A stretch of 61,289 nucleotides of DNA from Bacteroidota bacterium (GTDB lineage: Bacteria > Bacteroidota > Bacteroidia > Sphingobacteriales > Sphingobacteriaceae): NCBI GenBank assembly GCA_018828585.1, contig JAHJVW010000039.1, forward strand, positions 1-61,289, in the 5' to 3' direction. The notes beneath the pieces are model-generated. The model saw only the letters and a list, made by a program, of their open reading frames with translations. It did no database searches and was not told the origin of the DNA. Shown one piece after another: positions 54,201 to 61,289 of the stretch. Within the stretch, counting starts at the first letter, position 1. Every line of letters begins with the position of its first letter. Position numbers and translations under genes: made by a program.

Positions 54201-54582
54201 ATTCATCGTAAAAAACCTCGGCGTCTTGTGTTGTTGCGAAGTAGCCATAACGCTCTCCCCAACTTCTCCAACAATTAGCCATACGGTGCGCTACTTGTTT
54301 GATGCTGTTCTCCGATCCTGTTGTTCCATCGGGTTGCGGAACTCCAGCTTTTCTAAAATATTTTTGTGCTAAAATATCAGTTGCTACCTGTGACCAAGTA
54401 TTTGGAACTTCTACATCGTTCATTTCGAAAACAGCATCACCAGAAGGATTTCTGATGACCGAAGATCTTTTGTCGTAAGTAAAGAGGTCATACACGCTCT
54501 TGCCTTCTTGTGAAAAATAGCGCTGAAATTTCAGGCCCTTTGCAGCTCCTTTTACTGCTTGCTTTGTAGAAGATTTTCCCAT
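51265..54582 (-). CDS. nrdJ: adenosylcobalamin-dependent (class II) ribonucleotide reductase
   Basis: A 1105-residue class II reductase that makes deoxyribonucleotides using coenzyme B12, independent of oxygen. Recognisable parts: [83 protein letters not shown] with the active-site cysteine and N-x-C-x-E-like region, [20 protein letters not shown]. The C-terminal zinc-ribbon-like [20 protein letters not shown] includes two CxxC pairs that re-reduce the enzyme. ATG 54582 is used (an in-frame GTG lies one codon before). A B12 dependence is implied, but no cobalamin riboswitch is evident upstream. Confidence 0.95.
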   Translation of the reverse strand: MGKSSTKQAVKGAAKGLKFQRYFSQEGKSVYDLFTYDKRSSVIRNPSGDAVFEMNDVEVPNTWSQVATDILAQKYFRKAGVPQPDGTTGSENSIKQVAHRMANCWRSWGERYGYFATTQDAEVFYDELVYTIVGQLAAPNSPQWFNTGLHSSYGITGKPQGHYFVDPVTEKLEKSTSAYERPQPHACFILSVEDDLVNEGGIMDLWVREARIFKYGSGVGTNFSRIRGESEKLSGGGYSSGLMSFLKIGDRAAGAIKSGGTTRRAAKMVCLDLDHPEIENFVNWKVEEEKKVAALIAAGYASDYEGEAYRTVSGQNSNNSVRIPNTFFRALKEGRGWDLTARSDGRKMKSIDANKLWDDIAFAAWACADPGVQYDTTINEWHTCPAGGRINASNPCSEYMFLDNTACNLASINLRHFFDLKTLVFDVKGFEHACRVWTTVLEISVLMAQFPSKEVAQLSYDYRTLGLGYANLGSMLMVAGIPYDSDKARAIGGAITAVMTGTAYSTSAELARELGTFSRYEDNKDNMLRVMRNHRYAAYNATDAYEGLDILPPGIDQKTCPDYLLSAACNAWDKAVEMGEKYGYRNAQTTVIAPTGTIGLVMDCDTTGIEPDFALVKFKKLSGGGYFKIINQAVPAALRNLKYNEDEIETIVNYAKGSATIKGAPHVNPDSLRSKGFTETDLEKLDKAIVSAFEIGFAFNVWTLGEDCLQRLGFKAEQYNAQDFNVLKSLGFSRQQIAEANEFICGTMTIEGAPYLKEEHYPIFDCANKNGAKGVRYIHAHGHIKMMAAAQPFLSGAISKTINLPNEAKVEEIKESYELSWNLGLKANALYRDGCKLSQPLSTKSDTKEDKLDSVEEVLGEAANLKLSDLTPEQVLEAANAILQRSEDTSFMRQLSRVVQKKVLPAKRHGFTQKASIDGQTVFVRTGEYEDGTLGEIFVDMHKEGATFRSLMNCFAIAVSVGLQYGVPLEEYVEKFTFTRFEPAGMVVGHANIKSATSIIDYIFRMLGYDYLDRTDLVHVITEQKVETQNPQMKDTDVNPDTTNVYQPAPVKEVVTAKAMVKGQSFDLSMGAQSDAPACSSCGHTTIRSGTCYKCLNCGTSMGCS

Positions 54583-54897
54583 CACTGATAATTGTTTTGT
54601 TACTGACTATATTCGATTAAAAAAACTTTAGGGGTTTTTGATCAAATTTATATTCCTCAAGCGATTTTTGAGTTTTGAGTTTTCCACAAGCGATTTTTTA
54701 AAATTGCCTCATGTTAAATTAGTTTAACGGGAATGCTCATTTACAGTTAATTATGGGTGTGGAAAACTAAAATAATTGGATTTTTCAGGAATATTTTTAG
54801 TTTTTAGTTTGAAATCTAATTATGGCAATTTTTTATACCAAAAAGACAAAAATCACTTGATTATGTAACTTTAAATTTCAATTATGAAAATTAAAGA
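54583..54897. promoter_or_regulatory. nrdJ upstream region with DnaA-box-like sites and direct repeats
   Basis: TTTTCCACA (54680-54688) and its inverse TGTGGAAAA (54758-54766) each differ from the DnaA box TTATCCACA at one base. CAAGCGATTTTT occurs at 54658-54669 and 54687-54698. GTTAAA-TTAG-TTTAAC (about 54712-54727) is a further palindrome. TAAATTTG on the minus strand (54643-54650) is a possible -7 element. Functions are inferred; I see no NrdR-box pair or riboswitch. Confidence 0.4.
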
Positions 54898-57480
54898 CTA
54901 ATCCTCAATTATTTTTTGTGCTCGCTTTAATTGATCAGTCGCTTGCAAAATTTTAGCTTTTAGTTTTGACGGATAATTTGGGTGAGTCTCCAAAAAATCG
55001 TTCACTATTTTTAAAGCTTCGGGACTTTGGTAATCGCCAAAAGTGGCTTGTAACCATGATTGAGGAAAAAAGATATCGCCAGTCACCTGGATTTCTTGTA
55101 GTAAATCCAAACTCTTCTGTAAATATTCAACAGAGGTAGCTTGTTGCAGCGGATGATGCAGATAGTTTAAAGCAGCCAACACATTAGATTCCTTCTCTCG
55201 GTTTTTATGATCAGCAAGACTTTCAAAAAATTGATCTCGCACTTTTACATCGGCTGATAAAGCCGGCATGATGAATTCAAAACGTTTTTTACGATCAGGA
55301 TTTTTAATTCTTTGCAATTGCTCCGTAAGAATGTTCAAATCATTTTTCCTGAGCTTTAAAGCAAAAGCTAAAGACGTATAATCATCTTCTGATAGTTTAA
55401 TTCCTTCTGGTGTGACCTGATTTTTCCAAATCAAATACAATCTATTATAAGCTTCATCACTCCTAAAAATATTCTGATACAGTTTCAAAAGGTTCTTTTT
55501 ATTGTTGGATAAATCTTGCTTTTGTAGGGCTTGCCAAACTTTATTTTCTAAACCCGACACTAAACTTTTTCTAGCTTGAGCAGTATTAAATTCCCAAAAA
55601 ATATTCCCGATATACCCTGTTAATAGTCTTAAATTCAATTCATCTGTTTCTTTTTGAAGTTGCTGAGTAAAATAATCCAACAATCTCGCAGATTTAACAA
55701 AATCCTGATTCAACATATTCTCATAGGCTGAAATATAAAATGAAGCCCGAACTAATGGTGATGAAATTTTGTCGGTTTGATTAAAAACAGAAAGATCAAT
55801 CGGCCAAACGCCATAACCTTCTCCTCCAGAATTATACACGATAAAATTAGGCTGAGCCAAACCTATCGCGGCTTTTACATCCACCATTTTGCCCGATAAA
55901 CTTACTGGCAATTCTTTCACATGATCAGCATAAAACAAGGAGATTTTAAATGATTGTGGCCAAACTCTATCTTCTCCAAACTCTGGTTTCTGTGAAATCG
56001 TTAATCGCGAAATCTTTCCATTATTGATTTCTATTTGATCAGAAATTTTTGGTCGCCCATTATCATCCACCCAAACCTTATTCCATGATAATAAATCTAC
56101 AGGAGCATATTTATTCAAAATATTGATTAAATCTGGCCATGAGGCATTTGAAAAAGCAAACTTTTTAAGATACTCCCGCATGCCCATTTGAAATTTTTCT
56201 TTACCCATCAATAGCTCTAACTGACGCATCATGATGGGTGCTTTATGGTAAATGATATTCCCATACAAAGAACCTGCTTCATTCAAATTGTCTAAAGGCT
56301 GGCGAATGGGGTTTGCTCCGATGGTTCTATCGATACTATAAGCAGCAGGAAAATGATCTATCAAAAATTTATGGTTAAACTCTTCTTTGCCTTTTAAACT
56401 TTCGCTCACCTTATCGGCCATAAAATTGGCAAAAACCTCTTTAGTCCAAACGTCATTAAACCACTTGATACTCACTAAATCTCCAAACCACATGTGTGCA
56501 GTTTCATGAGAAATGAGATTAGCTCGGGAGATAAATTGGCTCTTTGTGGCAGTAGCGTCTAAAAACAAAGTAGATGCTTGATACTGAACCGCACCTGGGT
56601 GCTCCATTCCTCCAAACTGAAAATCTGGAATGGCAATAAAACCGATTTTTTGAAAAGGATAAGGGATTAAAGTCCATTTGGAGAGAAAATCAATAGCGTT
56701 TCTATGCGCCTGAAAAACTGAATCTATGCTTAAATGAATCTTCGCACTATCTGTCTCGCGATATAAAAATTGAGCCGATTGATGATTGACATCCTGATTA
56801 ACAGAAGTAAATTTACCCGCAGTAAATGAAAACAAATAAGTGCTGATTTTATCTGAAGGCGCAAAACTGCATATTTTTCTCCCTTGATTGGAAAAACTCC
56901 CTTCCAAGGTTCCGTTAGAAATGGCTTCCCATTTTTCTGGAACTTCTAAGCTTAGCTGATAAATAGCCTTTAAATCGGGTTGATCAAAACAAGGAAAAAC
57001 TGTTCTAGCTCTGTCCGGAACAAATAAAGTATATAAGTAATCATTGTTTCTATTGAGGGCTGAATTACCCGCAATAAAAGCAATTTGAATTTGATTTTTA
57101 CCTTTTATTAATGCTGAAGCTGGAATAATAATATGTTCTTTTTGGTAATGGATAGCAACTGATTTTCCATTTACTTCAATTTTTTGGATTTGATTTTCTT
57201 GCGCTTTAAAATCCAATTGTAGCGGAAATCCATCTCGAAACAAATAAAAACTGAGCAGCTCATTGGCTTTAATCTCTTGAGTTTTTAATTCAGGAATATC
57301 AAATTTTAATTGATACTGAATCTCATTAATGATTGAACTTCTGAACTCGGCAAGCTCTTTTGAAACTCCAAAATCAATTTTTGGTTCTTTCGTGTTTTCC
57401 TGAGAAAAACTCAAAAAAGGAAACATCAAAAAGAAATAAAGGAATAATTTAAAACCCAATTTATACTGCATAAGTATCAT
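54898..57480 (-). CDS. M1-family zinc aminopeptidase
   Basis: An 860-residue exported metallopeptidase. A signal peptide ends FLSFSQ (about 27). An N-terminal beta domain leads to the exopeptidase motif GGMEHPG (290-296) and zinc site HETAH (325-329) with the third ligand Glu348, exactly the HExxH-x18-E spacing. The C-terminal half is helical (HEAT/ERAP1-like). It removes N-terminal residues from peptides in the periplasm or outside. It starts directly after the NRAMP-like gene (no gap) and so belongs to the pxp operon, suggesting peptide breakdown linked to 5-oxoproline use. M1 homologues are usually stand-alone. Confidence 0.93.
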   Translation of the reverse strand: MILMQYKLGFKLFLYFFLMFPFLSFSQENTKEPKIDFGVSKELAEFRSSIINEIQYQLKFDIPELKTQEIKANELLSFYLFRDGFPLQLDFKAQENQIQKIEVNGKSVAIHYQKEHIIIPASALIKGKNQIQIAFIAGNSALNRNNDYLYTLFVPDRARTVFPCFDQPDLKAIYQLSLEVPEKWEAISNGTLEGSFSNQGRKICSFAPSDKISTYLFSFTAGKFTSVNQDVNHQSAQFLYRETDSAKIHLSIDSVFQAHRNAIDFLSKWTLIPYPFQKIGFIAIPDFQFGGMEHPGAVQYQASTLFLDATATKSQFISRANLISHETAHMWFGDLVSIKWFNDVWTKEVFANFMADKVSESLKGKEEFNHKFLIDHFPAAYSIDRTIGANPIRQPLDNLNEAGSLYGNIIYHKAPIMMRQLELLMGKEKFQMGMREYLKKFAFSNASWPDLINILNKYAPVDLLSWNKVWVDDNGRPKISDQIEINNGKISRLTISQKPEFGEDRVWPQSFKISLFYADHVKELPVSLSGKMVDVKAAIGLAQPNFIVYNSGGEGYGVWPIDLSVFNQTDKISSPLVRASFYISAYENMLNQDFVKSARLLDYFTQQLQKETDELNLRLLTGYIGNIFWEFNTAQARKSLVSGLENKVWQALQKQDLSNNKKNLLKLYQNIFRSDEAYNRLYLIWKNQVTPEGIKLSEDDYTSLAFALKLRKNDLNILTEQLQRIKNPDRKKRFEFIMPALSADVKVRDQFFESLADHKNREKESNVLAALNYLHHPLQQATSVEYLQKSLDLLQEIQVTGDIFFPQSWLQATFGDYQSPEALKIVNDFLETHPNYPSKLKAKILQATDQLKRAQKIIED

Positions 57481-58656
57481 TTATATCAATTCAAAAATAG
57501 TTTGACCGCCCAAAAATGCCATAAATATCACTACTAAAAACCCTAAAATTGCCAACCAAACAGGGTGCTTGTAGGTTTTAACTATAGAAGATTTATAAGC
57601 TGCCAGCAACATGACTCCTAAAGAAACTGGCAAAATCATCCCATTTAACGCCCCAACGAAGACCAATGTTTTAACTGGTTTACCGATGAATAAAAATATG
57701 GTGGTAGAAATTAGTATGAATATGATGATGATGTATCGTTGCTTAGCCAATATCCAAGGATGAAAAGATTTAATAAATGAAACCGAAGTATACGCCGAAC
57801 CAATGACAGAAGTAATGGCTGCCGACCACATCACCAAACCAAATAATTTATAACCAATTTCTCCGCTTGCCAACCTAAAAATTGAAGCAGGAGGATTTGC
57901 AGGATCTAATTTTGAGCCTACGTAAACCACACCTAAAGCTGCTAAAAACAATAAAACTCTCATCAATGACGCGACACCTATCGCCATGGTAGCGCCTCTG
58001 TTCACCTCCTTTAGATTTTTTTCTCCGGTAATTCCTGCTTCTAATAAACGGTGTGCCCCTGCAAAAGTGATGTAACCGCCAACAGTCCCGCCAACAATGG
58101 TTAAAATCGCTGAGAAACTTAATTTCTGAGGAACAAAAGTTTGAATAGCAGCTTCCGCAAAAGGTGGATGACTTTTATAAACAATATAGCAAGTCAGGAT
58201 AATCATTAGAAAACCCAAAATTTTGGTGATCCAATCTAAAGCCAAACTGGCTTCCTTGTAAATAAAAATGGCAACAGCAATGATGGCACTAATCAAACAA
58301 CCTTTGCCAATGCTGATTCCAAATAAAACATTCAACCCTAAACCAGCGCCAGCAATGTTTCCAATGTTAAAAGCCAAACCTCCTAAAAAAACTAGAAAGG
58401 ATAAAAAATAACCTAATCCCGGAAAAACTTTATTCGCAATTTCCTGAGCAGGTAGATCTGCCACCGCAATAATTCTCCAAATATTTAATTGAGCGATGAT
58501 ATCGAGAATGATAGAAATTAAAATAACGAAGCCGAAACTTGCGCCTAACTGTTCGGTAAAAACTGCGGTTTGTGTTAAAAAACCCGGACCAATAGCCGAA
58601 GTAGCCATTAAAAAGGCGGCCCCAATTAATATACTTCGATTAGATTTTAACTTCAA
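57481..58656 (-). CDS. NRAMP-like transporter of the 5-oxoprolinase operon (YcsG-like)
   Basis: A 391-residue protein with about eleven TM helices and NRAMP/LeuT-fold character. The first helix reads [20 protein letters not shown] where metal NRAMPs have DPGN, and I see no MPH in the sixth helix, so metal transport is unlikely. Its place among pxp genes matches YcsG of Bacillus, thought to carry 5-oxoproline or a related solute; this is inference. The start is a TTG at 58656 that overlaps the pxpA stop as TTGA. Confidence 0.8.
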   Translation of the reverse strand: MKLKSNRSILIGAAFLMATSAIGPGFLTQTAVFTEQLGASFGFVILISIILDIIAQLNIWRIIAVADLPAQEIANKVFPGLGYFLSFLVFLGGLAFNIGNIAGAGLGLNVLFGISIGKGCLISAIIAVAIFIYKEASLALDWITKILGFLMIILTCYIVYKSHPPFAEAAIQTFVPQKLSFSAILTIVGGTVGGYITFAGAHRLLEAGITGEKNLKEVNRGATMAIGVASLMRVLLFLAALGVVYVGSKLDPANPPASIFRLASGEIGYKLFGLVMWSAAITSVIGSAYTSVSFIKSFHPWILAKQRYIIIIFILISTTIFLFIGKPVKTLVFVGALNGMILPVSLGVMLLAAYKSSIVKTYKHPVWLAILGFLVVIFMAFLGGQTIFELI

Positions 58657-59414
58657 TTGGTTAGTGCTTTAATGGTGATTCCCTCATTCTTCAAAGTTTG
58701 ATGAATGGTTTTAGCAAACTCAACAGCATGTTCACCATCTCCATGAATACATAGTGTATCCGCTTTAAGCGAAATGATCTTCTGATTGACACTCATGACT
58801 TGCTGTTGATTCACCATTTTTAAAACCTGAACTAAAGATTCCTTTTCGTTGGTAATTAAAGCATTACTTTGAGAGCGAGGAGTTAGAGAACCATCATCCT
58901 GATAAGTACGATCGGCAAAAACTTCTGAAGCTGTTTTTAATCCGATTTTTGCAGCTGAATTAATCATCTCGCTCCCTGCTAATCCGTACAAAATTAAAGA
59001 AGAATCAAAATTATGAATGGCATCTACAATGGCTTGTGCCAATTTCACATCCTTGGCTGCCATATTATATAAAGCGCCATGTGGTTTTACATGATGAAGT
59101 TTTGTATGAGCCGCCTTTACAAATCCTGATAAAGCCCCAATTTGATATAAAGTGATTTGATAAGCCTCTTTGGGCGATATTTTCATTTCTCTTCTACCAA
59201 AACCTTGCAAATCGGGTAAGCCAGGATGTACCCCGATAGCTACACCATTTTTGATGGCTAAAGCTACGGTATCCTCCATCACGGTTGAATCACCAGCGTG
59301 AAAACCACAGGCAATATTCGCTGAAGAAATGTACTTGAATAAAATTTCATCATTTGGCATTGGGTAATTTCCAAATGCCTCGCCCATGTCGCAGTTGATA
59401 TCGATGTTCGCCAT
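58653..59414 (-). CDS. pxpA: 5-oxoprolinase subunit A (LamB/YcsF family)
   Basis: A 253-residue subunit of the ATP-dependent 5-oxoprolinase PxpABC, which opens 5-oxoproline to glutamate. Family blocks are clear: [98 protein letters not shown] and [15 protein letters not shown]. The length is normal. It is two bases downstream of pxpC. Confidence 0.95.
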   Translation of the reverse strand: MANIDINCDMGEAFGNYPMPNDEILFKYISSANIACGFHAGDSTVMEDTVALAIKNGVAIGVHPGLPDLQGFGRREMKISPKEAYQITLYQIGALSGFVKAAHTKLHHVKPHGALYNMAAKDVKLAQAIVDAIHNFDSSLILYGLAGSEMINSAAKIGLKTASEVFADRTYQDDGSLTPRSQSNALITNEKESLVQVLKMVNQQQVMSVNQKIISLKADTLCIHGDGEHAVEFAKTIHQTLKNEGITIKALTN

Positions 59415-59415
59415 T

Positions 59416-60408
59416 TTATGCTTCTAGTTTGAATTGAATAGCCGTTGCTAATTTTTGAAAATCCTTTTGACGTTCAAGATACAGCTTTTCAGCTTCTTTT
59501 AAAGTGATGATCTCAAAATGAAGATGATCTCCGGGTTTCAATTGTGCGCAAATGGATAAATCTACTTCAGCCACTTTTGCAATTCTGGGATAACCACCTG
59601 TTGTTTGGCAATCTGCCATCAGTAAAATCAAAGAACCATCTCCTGAAACTTGGATAGTCCCTGGAACTACTGCTGTGGATAGTAACTCCTTTTGATGAGC
59701 TATTTTCCTATTGATTTTTGGTCCATCCAAATGATAACCCATTCTGTTATCTTCTTTTAATCGATAAGGTTCAGATAGAAAATCAGCGATAGCCAAATCT
59801 TCAAACCAATCTATTTCTCGTCCTAAAATCACTCTAATTTTTGTACTTGATTTAAATTGCGATGCAGGAACACTCCAGTTGGGGTAACTTATTGTTTCAC
59901 CTTTTAGTAACTCCATCAAAATTTCATTCTGTTTTGATAATTTTTGGATGGCTTTTAACTCATCATCTTTCTGCAAACGTCGTCCTTCATGTCCACCAAA
60001 TCCTGCAGTTACAAAAGTACTTCTGCTGCCTAAAATTTCAGGAACATCCCAACCTCCGGCTACAGCTAGATAAGAATAGCGACCATCTAGATTATTTTTT
60101 AAATGGAATTTAGAGCCTTTTGGGATATTAATCGGGCGATTTACAGGTATTATTTCCTCATTTATTTTGATAGTTGACGAGGCAGAAACTAAAGCAATTA
60201 ATAAATCTTCCTGAGCAATGAATTCAAAGTTTCCATCTACAATTTCTATCAGTGCAGCATCCATAGAATTTCCGACTAGCAGGTTAGCGATGTTAGCCGA
60301 AACCTGATCCATTACACCAGAAAGTGGAACAGCCTGATCTAGAAATTGAGTTCTCCCTTTATCTTGAATGGTACTAAAAACACCCTGTTTTATAATCCTG
60401 ATACTCAT
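59416..60408 (-). CDS. pxpC: 5-oxoprolinase subunit C (biotin-dependent carboxyltransferase/KipA family)
   Basis: A 330-residue protein with the KipA/AHS2 domain: [91 protein letters not shown]. With PxpB it forms the complex that supports ATP-dependent ring opening. Its ATG overlaps the pxpB stop by four bases. Confidence 0.94.
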   Translation of the reverse strand: MSIRIIKQGVFSTIQDKGRTQFLDQAVPLSGVMDQVSANIANLLVGNSMDAALIEIVDGNFEFIAQEDLLIALVSASSTIKINEEIIPVNRPINIPKGSKFHLKNNLDGRYSYLAVAGGWDVPEILGSRSTFVTAGFGGHEGRRLQKDDELKAIQKLSKQNEILMELLKGETISYPNWSVPASQFKSSTKIRVILGREIDWFEDLAIADFLSEPYRLKEDNRMGYHLDGPKINRKIAHQKELLSTAVVPGTIQVSGDGSLILLMADCQTTGGYPRIAKVAEVDLSICAQLKPGDHLHFEIITLKEAEKLYLERQKDFQKLATAIQFKLEA

Positions 60409-61133
60409 GAGTTCTTTGCCATCCTTTCGTATTCACTTTTAGTAATGGCCTCGAATTTGATTCGGTCTCCAGCTTTTAATAAGGATGGTTGCGATTGCAA
60501 AACATCAAATAATTTCATGGGAGTTCTACCAATAATTTGCCAACCGCCGGGAGTTTCTAAAGGATATATTCCAGTTTGCATACCTGCAATTCCAACAGAT
60601 CCTGCAGGTATTGCTTTTCGTGGTGCTGTTTTTCTGGGAGCTTTTAAAAGTTCATTTAATCCACCCAAGTAAGGAAATCCCGGAACGAAACCAATCATAT
60701 AGACCGAATAAATAGCTTCGCTGTGTAGGGTTATAATTTTTTCTTTATCAAGATGATAGCTACTGGAAAGCTCTTCTAAATCCAAACCAAAAGCATCTTC
60801 ATAGCATACCGGAATCTGTATAATTTTACTGTCTTTGTGTGATTGATTTTTGAATTCATCCTTCATCTTCGACAGATAAAAGGTGATTTTTTCTAAACAG
60901 GTTGACCCTTGAAGAGTGGCATTCATCAACAACTCCAGAGGCTCAAAAAAGATGGTTAAAGTGGTGTAAGCAGGAACTGTGTTTATAAAACCAGAAAAAG
61001 GTTCTCTTAAAATACGCTGGTTTAAATGACTGATTTTTTGTCTGATTTCCTCATCTATCTGATTTCCAAATTCTATGGAAACTGCTTTTTCGCTAATGGG
61101 GTAGAGGATATATTCGTTTGCAATTGACGCCAT
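60405..61133 (-). CDS. pxpB: 5-oxoprolinase subunit B (KipI/AHS1 family)
   Basis: A 242-residue protein. The AHS1 core includes VSIEFGNQIDEEI, GFINTVPAYTTLTIFFEP, IPVCYEDAFGLDLEELS and the signature GFVPGFPYLGGLNELLKAPR followed by RKAIPAGSVGIAGMQTGIYP and TPGGWQIIGRTP. It is the first gene of the operon; TATATTTC on the minus strand (61144-61151), close to the -7 consensus, lies about 10 bp upstream of the ATG, so the leader would be very short. Confidence 0.94.
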   Translation of the reverse strand: MASIANEYILYPISEKAVSIEFGNQIDEEIRQKISHLNQRILREPFSGFINTVPAYTTLTIFFEPLELLMNATLQGSTCLEKITFYLSKMKDEFKNQSHKDSKIIQIPVCYEDAFGLDLEELSSSYHLDKEKIITLHSEAIYSVYMIGFVPGFPYLGGLNELLKAPRKTAPRKAIPAGSVGIAGMQTGIYPLETPGGWQIIGRTPMKLFDVLQSQPSLLKAGDRIKFEAITKSEYERMAKNS

Positions 61134-61174
61134 ATTGAAGCATGAAATATACTATTTTTCCAATTCAATAAAAA

Positions 61175-61209
61175 GAGGCTGTCTCAAAAATAAACGAGAC
61201 AGTTTTTTT
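61175..61209 (+). terminator. GAGGCTGTCTC hairpin terminator
   Basis: CTGTCTC (61179-61185) and GAGACAG (61196-61202) form a 7-bp stem followed by TTTTTTT. The leading GAGGCTGTCTCAAAAA is the same word found at the end of the MITE-like element at 7803. On the minus strand the stem is followed by CCTCTTTTT, so it may stop transcription from both sides. The remaining bases to 61289 show no gene I can support. Confidence 0.8.
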
Positions 61210-61289
61210 ATTTTTAGAGTTTTTGATCACGTTATTTTGTTAATGAAATACTGGGCAGTTTATCTAATGTGATTAATCAATGTTTAAGG

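Noticed and set aside
54583-54897. Cobalamin riboswitch upstream of nrdJ
   Set aside because: The conserved B12-box pattern is not visible and the region is short and A/T-rich.
61210-61289. Start of another gene at the right edge
   Set aside because: A short plus-strand frame (VNEILGSLSNVINQCLR) runs to the end but has no start codon context and is too short to support.

Overview
The window looks like a chromosomal segment of a low-GC Bacteroidota, most likely Sphingobacteriaceae (Pedobacter-like). The signs are a SusC/SusD pair, DUF6266-type and DUF6520-type proteins, Bacteroidota promoters of the form TTTG-N19-21-TAnnTTTG with A-rich rather than strong Shine-Dalgarno starts, a class II ribonucleotide reductase, and the order rplM-rpsI-rpsB-tsf-(nagA)-pyrH-frr. 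No rRNA, tRNA, CRISPR array or complete insertion sequence was seen. Taxonomy is inferred from memory of gene families, not from a search.

Region 1 (1-14.2 kb) is accessory DNA. It holds a truncated ORF6N gene and an XRE regulator, a 245-bp structured non-coding element, a TlpA-SusC-SusD nutrient-uptake operon, a small 145-bp MITE-like element, and a divergent locus (secreted DUF6520-like protein plus an unknown 133-aa protein, against a membrane LytTR regulator and an HTH protein). Then comes a cassette of a DUF6266 protein, a three-TM membrane protein, a CHAP/amidase-like enzyme and an N-lipoprotein/C-TM protein, which together resemble a holin-endolysin-unimolecular spanin lysis module. 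Four arrays of a REP-like hairpin repeat (119-442, 10189-10425, 12671-13195, 13571-14191) surround these genes, and a GIY-YIG nuclease sits between the last two. The repeats have a fixed GTCA on one side, TCT on the other, and stems that differ between subfamilies but stay paired. Members of the family have also become part of two reading frames (ORF6N and TlpA).

Region 2 (14.3-40.2 kb) is a very AT-rich capsule/exopolysaccharide locus. Rightward genes encode a WecA-like priming transferase, a WbpM/CapD-like dehydratase, a lipoprotein and two tandem Wzi-like barrels. They converge on a long leftward operon (Wzx, GT2, epimerase, Wzy, GT, acyltransferase, GT, DUF1972 GT, WcaJ-like priming transferase, a third Wzi-like barrel, Wza with many SLBB domains, Wzz). 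Two methyltransferases and one more glycosyltransferase run rightward at the far end. Together they make a full Wzx/Wzy-dependent pathway: priming, unit assembly, flipping, polymerisation, length control, export and surface attachment.

Region 3 (40.2-61.3 kb) is mostly core: dxs, a small membrane protein with an ABC exporter, frr-pyrH, nagA, tsf-rpsB-rpsI-rplM, a DUF1801 protein, a frameshifted ORF6N pseudogene, nrdJ, and an operon pxpB-pxpC-pxpA-NRAMP homologue-M1 aminopeptidase for 5-oxoproline use. Transcription here is entirely leftward.
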